Assembly (NCBI GenBank): GCA_913056425.1
Contig: CAJXLR010000033.1
Location: forward strand, 1-11,401
Origin: an uncultured Bacteroidota bacterium
GTDB taxonomy: Bacteria > Bacteroidota > Bacteroidia > NS11-12g > UBA9320
Direction of reading: 5' to 3'
Length of the DNA stretch: 11,401 nucleotides
Shown in pieces: positions 7,127-11,401 of the stretch. The first letter of the stretch is position 1; each line of letters begins with the position of its first letter. Position numbers and translations under genes: made by a program. A model generated the notes under the pieces. The model saw only the letters and a list, made by a program, of their open reading frames with translations, was not told the DNA's origin and did no database searches.

Positions 7127-7132
7127 TTTAAC

Positions 7133-9433
7133 ATGAAACCATCCGCGTTTGCACAAAAGCTCCCTTGGATTATAATCCTTTTGGTACTGCCACTGATGGG
7201 GTATTCGCAGTGTATCCGGAATGCTGCCAACTCAAACTATGGTGCGCTGCAATCGGTTGCGTATAACCCCGCTAACTTGGTGGATTCTAGATATCGATTT
7301 GCCATGACACCGATCTCGGTGTATGCAGATGCGAACAACAATTACGTAAACATCCGCACACCTTACAGCCAGATTGCGGCATTACGGAATAACCTTCCAG
7401 ATTATCTTATCGACTCAAATGGTTATCCATTGTTTGAGAATTCTTACGTGGAGGAACGACTTAATGGCAATGATAAGCAGGCTTACGTAAGTGCCGATGT
7501 GATGGGGCCATCTTTTTTGTTTGGCTTGAACGATAAATCGGGAATAGCTTTTACCACACGAACTCGAATGGCTGTTTCCATGAACAACCTGAACGAGGAT
7601 TTGCTCAAACTATTCATGGAGGATTACGATACCAATTATCCGGGATATTCACCAAATAGACACCAACTGCAATATCTGAACGACCGGAATACTCAAGTGA
7701 AGTTTGGTACCGGGGCAATGGCTTGGCAAGAATTCGGACTGTCTTATGGCGCTGTGTTGTACGATAAGAAAAAACATTTTGTAAAAGGTGGCGCTACCCT
7801 AAAATACCTTATAGGCTTAGGTGCGGCCTACTGGCGGATTGATGAACTCGACTATGAGTTGTTGGGTGTCGATTCCATCCGATTGCGATCTGCAACAATG
7901 AATTTAGCTTACACGAGTGATGCCTATTTCACGGATCCGGACAGACGTTTATACGACTACCTGAGCAAGAATAAACTTGGTCGTGGTATGGGAATCGACC
8001 TTGGAGTGGTTTATGAATTTAGACCGGATTTCAACTCGTTCACCTACCGAATGGATCGACGTAAACACGAGGATCGAACGGTAAACAAATACAAGCTTAA
8101 ACTTGGTGCAGCAATTGTCGATTTTGGAAGTATCAATTTCGATAATGCACCGTACACTAGGAACATTGATATTCTCTCCGATGGCGACTCCGCCGATTTT
8201 ACACAGCATACGCGAGTGGCCAATTTTGGTACAATTGAAGAATCGGACACCTTGGTGCTGGAACATTTTCCTTCCTCCCTGATTGATAGTAGTTTTAGTG
8301 CAGCGCTTCCGGCAAGTTTCAATTTGAATGCTGATTATCACATCAATGACAATTGGTATGTCAACGCAGCTTATGTTCAGTCGCTAAGACCAAACAAGGT
8401 TCGTGGTACGCGAAAACAAAATATTCTTTCCGTGGGAGGCAGGTATGAGACACGAAGGTTTGAGGCTGCTGCTAACTTGGTTCTCGGGCGATTCTACAAT
8501 ACTGTTTTGCTCAGCACCTATCTGCGTTACGGACCTTTATACATTGGGAGTGATAACCTGGGTGGAATTTTCACTCCTGAGTCGACAAATGGTGTAAATA
8601 TTTTTGCAGGTGTTCAACTGCCAATTCTATACAATCTAATCCCCGATGAAGATGGAGACGGTGTGAGTGATGAGAAGGATTCTTGTCTAGGTGTGTTTGG
8701 AAGCGACCGAGCAAAAGGGTGCCCAGATTTAGATGACGACCGTGTACCGGATTATAAAGACAATTGTCCGGATATACCGGGTGATAGACGCGCAAAAGGG
8801 TGTCCAGATCCGGATGAAGATGGAATAGGTGGTGCGGATGATAAGTGTCCGGATTTGCCGGGAGACAAAGAAACCAATGGATGCCCGGACACGGATGGAG
8901 ATGGTGTTTTCGATGATTTAGATGCCTGTAAGGACGAAGCAGGATTACCTGAGTACAATGGTTGCCTGGAACCTCCGGAAGTTGAGGAAGAGCCGGAAGA
9001 AGAGCCAAAGGTTGAACCAGAAGAGGATAAGATTGAAATACCGGAGGATAAGGAAAAAACTCCGGTTACCACAGACCCAACTCGACCCAAGCCGGTTGAG
9101 ACAAAGGAAGACCCAAAGCCAGCACCTGCACCAGGGAAAATACTTACACCGGAAGACGTGGTAGATCTGATGAACTTCGAAGAATTTGATTACTACCTTA
9201 TTTTAGGAGCATATAAGAACAAACCTTTGGCCGATGAGCTCGTGAAACGACTTAACCGAGAAGCCGGAATTCTTACATATGTTTATTACGACGAGGTTAG
9301 CCAAATGAATTACGTGACATTCGGACGGGTAGACAACCGAAGTAAAGCAAATGAAAATCTTCGACTGCTCAAACGACCCGCGGTAGACCGAATAATAAAC
9401 GGGCATGTTTGGTGGAAGAAGCAACCTAAGTAG
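7133..9433 (+). CDS. Outer-membrane protein with DUF5723-like domain, TSP3 repeats and SPOR-like C-terminus
   Basis: The 766-residue protein starts with a signal peptide (MKPSAFAQKLPWIIILLVLP, then LMGYSQ). Residues about 25-500 look like a Bacteroidota outer-membrane beta-barrel domain of the DUF5723 type, opening RNAANSNYGALQSVAYNPAN and rich in alternating aromatic strands such as HYHINDNWYVNAAYVQSL-like segments near 400. Residues 505-611 carry four Asp-rich thrombospondin type 3 repeats, expected to bind calcium. Residues about 612-675 are a Glu/Pro/Lys linker. The end, from about 685, reads YYLILGAYKNKPLADELVKR and resembles a SPOR peptidoglycan-binding domain. Many relatives end in an OmpA domain, so SPOR here would still tie the outer membrane to the wall. 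An ATG at 7010 is in frame but would place 41 non-signal residues first. Confidence 0.85.
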   Translation: MKPSAFAQKLPWIIILLVLPLMGYSQCIRNAANSNYGALQSVAYNPANLVDSRYRFAMTPISVYADANNNYVNIRTPYSQIAALRNNLPDYLIDSNGYPLFENSYVEERLNGNDKQAYVSADVMGPSFLFGLNDKSGIAFTTRTRMAVSMNNLNEDLLKLFMEDYDTNYPGYSPNRHQLQYLNDRNTQVKFGTGAMAWQEFGLSYGAVLYDKKKHFVKGGATLKYLIGLGAAYWRIDELDYELLGVDSIRLRSATMNLAYTSDAYFTDPDRRLYDYLSKNKLGRGMGIDLGVVYEFRPDFNSFTYRMDRRKHEDRTVNKYKLKLGAAIVDFGSINFDNAPYTRNIDILSDGDSADFTQHTRVANFGTIEESDTLVLEHFPSSLIDSSFSAALPASFNLNADYHINDNWYVNAAYVQSLRPNKVRGTRKQNILSVGGRYETRRFEAAANLVLGRFYNTVLLSTYLRYGPLYIGSDNLGGIFTPESTNGVNIFAGVQLPILYNLIPDEDGDGVSDEKDSCLGVFGSDRAKGCPDLDDDRVPDYKDNCPDIPGDRRAKGCPDPDEDGIGGADDKCPDLPGDKETNGCPDTDGDGVFDDLDACKDEAGLPEYNGCLEPPEVEEEPEEEPKVEPEEDKIEIPEDKEKTPVTTDPTRPKPVETKEDPKPAPAPGKILTPEDVVDLMNFEEFDYYLILGAYKNKPLADELVKRLNREAGILTYVYYDEVSQMNYVTFGRVDNRSKANENLRLLKRPAVDRIINGHVWWKKQPK
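8645..8965 (+). repeat. Four tandem 27-residue TSP3 repeats
   Basis: Repeat units start at 8645, 8726, 8807 and 8888, an exact 81-bp period. Each unit opens with a DxDxDG-like calcium-binding motif (DEDGDGVSD, DLDDDRVPD, DPDEDGIGG, DTDGDGVFD) and the first three end in (K/N)GCP. Units 1 and 2 share the DNA stretch GCAAAAGGGTG, indicating fairly recent duplication or conversion. Unit 3 has a disrupted Asp pattern (GIGGADDKC). Confidence 0.9.
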
Positions 9434-9444
9434 TCCATTCTTCC

Positions 9445-9452
9445 TACCTTTG
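9445..9452 (+). promoter_or_regulatory. -7 promoter element of the small SRPBCC gene
   Basis: TACCTTTG is an exact TAnnTTTG match between the stop of the outer-membrane protein gene and the GTG at 9457, only 4 nt before that start codon. No -33 TTG is visible. It suggests separate transcription with a leaderless message. Confidence 0.55.
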
Positions 9453-9456
9453 AAGC

Positions 9457-9981
9457 GTGAAAATCGTTAAGTACGTCTTAATCTTTGTTGGCTTTGGAGT
9501 AGTCGGAACATTCATGGCTACATTCTTTGCTCCTGATAGTCATGTAGCAGAAACCACAATAGTAGTTAACAAGCCTATAGACCTTTGTTTTGATGTAGTA
9601 CATGAGCCGGACTACATCCGAAAATGGATTGACGACGTGGATTCCATTACCTGTGCAGTTGATGGATGCGAGATCAAAGAAGGATATATAGCTCAATTAC
9701 ATTTTACCGGTGGTTCAACTGCCATGTATGAAATTGCTGAGATGGAACAAGATGCTTCTGTACTCACTCAAATCACCATAGACGATAGAGCTAAACTTAC
9801 TGCAGGGTATAGTTTGAAAGCAATTGATTCATCCACCACAGAAATCTATGTGAAATCGAGTTTGGAGCCACAGGGTTGGTTATATAAAGTGATGCTCAGT
9901 GGTGCCGAAGAAGGGTTTAAAACAAAGAGAGCGGGAGAAGTAGCCAAACTGAAACAGCTCCTAGAAAACCTGTCTATATAA
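9457..9981 (+). CDS. Small membrane-anchored SRPBCC-family protein
   Basis: The 174-residue product has an N-terminal membrane helix (about residues 4-25, YVLIFVGFGVVGTFMATFF) and one SRPBCC-type domain: AETTIVVNKPIDLCFDVVHE (31-50), DYIRKWIDDVDSI, a central beta-rich part, and an amphipathic final helix GAEEGFKTKRAGEVAKLKQL. Ligand and role are unknown. The start is GTG at 9457-9459; there is no earlier start between it and the stop of the preceding gene 23 bp away. It is the second SRPBCC protein flanking the outer-membrane protein gene, though the two are distant in sequence. The last 8 bp overlap the convergent DUF456 gene. Confidence 0.82.
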   Translation: MKIVKYVLIFVGFGVVGTFMATFFAPDSHVAETTIVVNKPIDLCFDVVHEPDYIRKWIDDVDSITCAVDGCEIKEGYIAQLHFTGGSTAMYEIAEMEQDASVLTQITIDDRAKLTAGYSLKAIDSSTTEIYVKSSLEPQGWLYKVMLSGAEEGFKTKRAGEVAKLKQLLENLSI

Positions 9982-10456
9982 GCAGCTTCGTAAAATGGTA
10001 GCCCATCGCCACCACAACTCCTGCTTTCAGTAAAACACCGCCTACAAAACCCAGAAAAGATCCAATTCCGGAACGCATGGCTGTCTTTTGATCTTGACCG
10101 GAAACCATTTCACCTATTATGGCGCCAAGAAAAGGACCAATCAGAATGGTTAATGGCCCGAATATTGGGAAGACGAGTCCACCAAATAAACCAATCGTAC
10201 TTCCACGTTTCCCCGCATTTGTACCTCCAAATTTCTTCGTTCCCCAAATGGGTAAGAAGTAATCAATTATGGTCACGAATACAACGGCTATCCCGTACCA
10301 AACCAAAGTGGATGTTGAGATGTCTACAGTAGAGTGAAACAAGAGCGCGAGTAGCGACAAGTATCCGATTGGAGGTCCCGGAATAATTGGAACAATACAT
10401 CCAGCAAGGCCAACCAATAGGAAAATGATACCTAAAATGACGACGATAATGTCCAT
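9974..10456 (-). CDS. DUF456-family integral membrane protein
   Basis: A 160-residue, strongly hydrophobic protein with about four to five membrane segments: 3-30, 33-50 or so, 52-70, 88-115 and 132-155. Typical DUF456 features are the IPIIPGPPIGYLSL motif near residues 23-36, DYFLPIWGTKKFGG (65-78), and the Gly-rich GSTIGLFGGLVFPIFGPLTI followed by GPFLGAIIGEM. Function of the family is not known to me. The ATG at 10454-10456 is preceded at 4 nt by a -7 box. It is convergent with the small SRPBCC gene and divergent from the aldolase gene. Confidence 0.92.
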   Translation of the reverse strand: MDIIVVILGIIFLLVGLAGCIVPIIPGPPIGYLSLLALLFHSTVDISTSTLVWYGIAVVFVTIIDYFLPIWGTKKFGGTNAGKRGSTIGLFGGLVFPIFGPLTILIGPFLGAIIGEMVSGQDQKTAMRSGIGSFLGFVGGVLLKAGVVVAMGYHFTKLLI

Positions 10457-10460
10457 GTAC

Positions 10461-10468
10461 CAAAGTTA
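10461..10468 (-). promoter_or_regulatory. -7 promoter element of the DUF456 gene
   Basis: TAACTTTG on the minus strand is an exact TAnnTTTG match, ending 4 nt before the ATG of the DUF456 gene. A TTTTTC run lies about 23 nt upstream in place of a clear TTG. A leaderless transcript is predicted. Confidence 0.6.
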
Positions 10469-10532
10469 CAATAAGTGCTCTGCTCTGCGTGAAAAATCAG
10501 ATAATCGCTCAACTATTGTCTTTAAACCACGG

Positions 10533-10540
10533 TATTTTTG
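10533..10540 (+). promoter_or_regulatory. -7 promoter element of the aldolase gene
   Basis: TATTTTTG is an exact TAnnTTTG match 11 nt before the ATG at 10552. The nearest TTG (10516-10518) is only 14 nt upstream, shorter than the usual spacing. A leader of a few nucleotides is predicted. Confidence 0.55.
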
Positions 10541-10551
10541 ACCCCAGAAAC

Positions 10552-11401
10552 ATGACAAAGCTATACATACAAGATGTCACACTCCGTGATGGCATGCACG
10601 CAATTAGGCATCAATACAGCAAAGAACAAATACGTGATTTGGCAAAGTCGTTGGATAAAGCCAAGGTAGATGCAATTGAAATTGCTCATGGCGACGGACT
10701 CGCCGGGGGTTCGTTCAACTACGGTTTTGGTGCTCATACAGATTGGGAGTGGTTAGAAGGCGTAGCTGAGGAATTAAACCACGCTGTGCTTACAACCCTA
10801 CTAATTCCGGGTATAGGCACAATTGAAGACTTGGAAAAAGCCTACGATTTGGGCGTGAGGTCAGTACGTGTGGCAACTCATTGTACAGAAGCGGATATAT
10901 CAAAGCAACACATCGAAGCAGCTAAAAATTTGGGCATGGATGTAGGAGGTTTCCTAATGATGTCCCATATGAATGATCCAAAATCTCTGGCGGAACAAGC
11001 TAAGTTGATGGAGAGCTACGGAGCGGATTGTGTTTATGTTACAGATAGCGCAGGCGCACTTCTAATGGATGATGTGAAGGATCGGATGCTTGCCTTCAAA
11101 GATGCGCTTAGCGAAAAGACCGAGATAGGAATTCATTGCCATCATAACCTTGGTTTAGGTGTTGCCAATACCATCATTGCGATGCAACACGGAGCAACTC
11201 GCCTGGATGCCTCTCTTGCAGGTATGGGAGCAGGTGCGGGCAACTGCCCGCTCGAACTGCTGCTCGGTTTCTTGCACAACCCGCGCTACCGCTTGCGCCC
11301 GGTGCTCCAGTGCATCCAGGATCACATTGAGCCGCTGCGCCAGAAACTGCGCTGGGGCTTTGACATCCCTTACATGATCACCGGCGTCCTGAACCAGCAC
11401 C
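10552..11401 (+). CDS. mhpE: 4-hydroxy-2-oxovalerate aldolase (MhpE/DmpG type), partial and chimeric at 3' end
   Basis: Residues 1-231 closely resemble MhpE/BphI/DmpG, the DRE-TIM aldolase that cleaves 4-hydroxy-2-oxovalerate to pyruvate and acetaldehyde in meta-cleavage pathways. The N-terminal signature LYIQDVTLRDGMHAIRHQY holds the catalytic Arg12, the metal ligand Asp13 and His16; the other metal ligands are in HCHHN (His195, His197); VATHCTEADISKQHI, FLMMSHM and TDSAG are also intact. From the motif GMGAGAGN (224-231) onward the sequence no longer follows MhpE: it continues ELLLGFLHNP...IPYMITGVLNQH, typical of a different DRE-TIM aldolase. The MhpE C-terminal communication domain that contacts the acetaldehyde dehydrogenase, and the C-terminal catalytic Tyr, are therefore not present. 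The frame is open at the window edge (283 codons). No partner dehydrogenase gene lies upstream. Confidence 0.9.
   Translation, partial: MTKLYIQDVTLRDGMHAIRHQYSKEQIRDLAKSLDKAKVDAIEIAHGDGLAGGSFNYGFGAHTDWEWLEGVAEELNHAVLTTLLIPGIGTIEDLEKAYDLGVRSVRVATHCTEADISKQHIEAAKNLGMDVGGFLMMSHMNDPKSLAEQAKLMESYGADCVYVTDSAGALLMDDVKDRMLAFKDALSEKTEIGIHCHHNLGLGVANTIIAMQHGATRLDASLAGMGAGAGNCPLELLLGFLHNPRYRLRPVLQCIQDHIEPLRQKLRWGFDIPYMITGVLNQH
11242..11401 (+). other. GC-rich foreign 3' segment from another DRE-TIM aldolase
   Basis: From about 11242 GC by hand count is about 61%, against 43-47% in sampled blocks of the same gene upstream. Codon choice changes with it: CTG, CGC, GGC, CCG and CAG become dominant. The encoded protein reads PLELLLGFLHNP, RPVLQCIQDHIEPLRQKL and WGFDIPYMITGVLNQH, which resembles 'aldolase catalytic domain' proteins related to citramalate/HMG-CoA lyase-type enzymes and not the MhpE C-terminus. 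The switch point lies within the Gly-rich motif both families share (about 11222-11248). Confidence 0.75.

Noticed and set aside
7010..7132. Extended N-terminus of the outer-membrane protein from the ATG at 7010
   Set aside because: It would bury the signal peptide behind 41 residues and cross the -7 element at 7119-7126.
7949..8341. 130-codon minus-strand frame inside the outer-membrane protein gene
   Set aside because: Antisense shadow of a well-supported gene, with no recognisable motifs.
8645..8965. Regularly spaced 81-bp repeats as a possible CRISPR-like array
   Set aside because: The repeats are in frame, encode TSP3 motifs, and have no conserved repeat with unique spacers.
8571..9008. 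145-codon minus-strand frame rich in His, Leu and Pro
   Set aside because: It lies antisense to the TSP3 repeats; its repetitive make-up reflects the Asp-rich codons on the other strand.
1..11401. A hidden defence, mobile or biosynthetic system
   Set aside because: No transposase, integrase, restriction, toxin-antitoxin, reverse transcriptase or nuclease signature was found; the HerA-like ATPase stands without a NurA or Sir2 partner and is truncated by the joint.

Overview
The interior of this window (about 255-11230) reads as ordinary chromosome from a member of the Bacteroidota, probably flavobacterial or cryomorphacean in affinity. The signs are: several genes preceded by the Bacteroidota -7 promoter element TAnnTTTG; a ComEC without the C-terminal metallo-beta-lactamase domain; an outer-membrane protein of the kind Bacteroidota carry (barrel-like domain, TSP3 repeats, SPOR-like end); a Bacteroidota-type Pro/Glu-rich protein; and an inverted repeat of the type that yields spurious 'RHSE..EESS' proteins in many Bacteroidota annotations. 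Sampled blocks are in the mid-40s % GC.

Layout. 1-1101: one reading frame, open at the left edge, whose first ~84 codons are an L-asparaginase II fragment and whose remainder is the C-terminal half of a HerA-like ATPase (DUF853). 1102-1521: gene-free, with a 112-bp inverted repeat at 1371-1482. 1522-2115 (-): thymidine kinase. 2240-3025 and 3049-5034 (+): Pro/Glu-rich protein and ComEC, 23 bp apart and probably co-transcribed. 4982-5878 (-): exported protein of unknown function, overlapping the 3' end of comEC. 5934-6965 (-): membrane-anchored SRPBCC plus GyrI-like protein, followed by an intrinsic terminator that ends flush against the next start codon. 7133-9433 (+): outer-membrane protein. 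9457-9981 (+): second membrane-anchored SRPBCC protein. 9974-10456 (-): DUF456 membrane protein. 10552-11401 (+): 4-hydroxy-2-oxovalerate aldolase (MhpE type), running off the right edge.

The strongest anomaly is that both ends look chimeric. On the left, asparaginase II passes in frame into a HerA-like ATPase near base 250. On the right, a good MhpE aldolase switches at the shared GAGN glycine motif near 11222-11248 into the C-terminal part of a different DRE-TIM aldolase, with a jump from about 43-47% to about 61% GC. The likeliest cause is mis-joined contig ends, though recombination is not excluded.

The genes do not form one obvious pathway; they are mostly housekeeping and envelope genes. 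A second theme is gene starts: four genes have TAnnTTTG only 4-6 nt before the start codon, which predicts leaderless or nearly leaderless transcripts. I found no tRNA, rRNA, CRISPR array, transposase, phage module or recognisable defence system.
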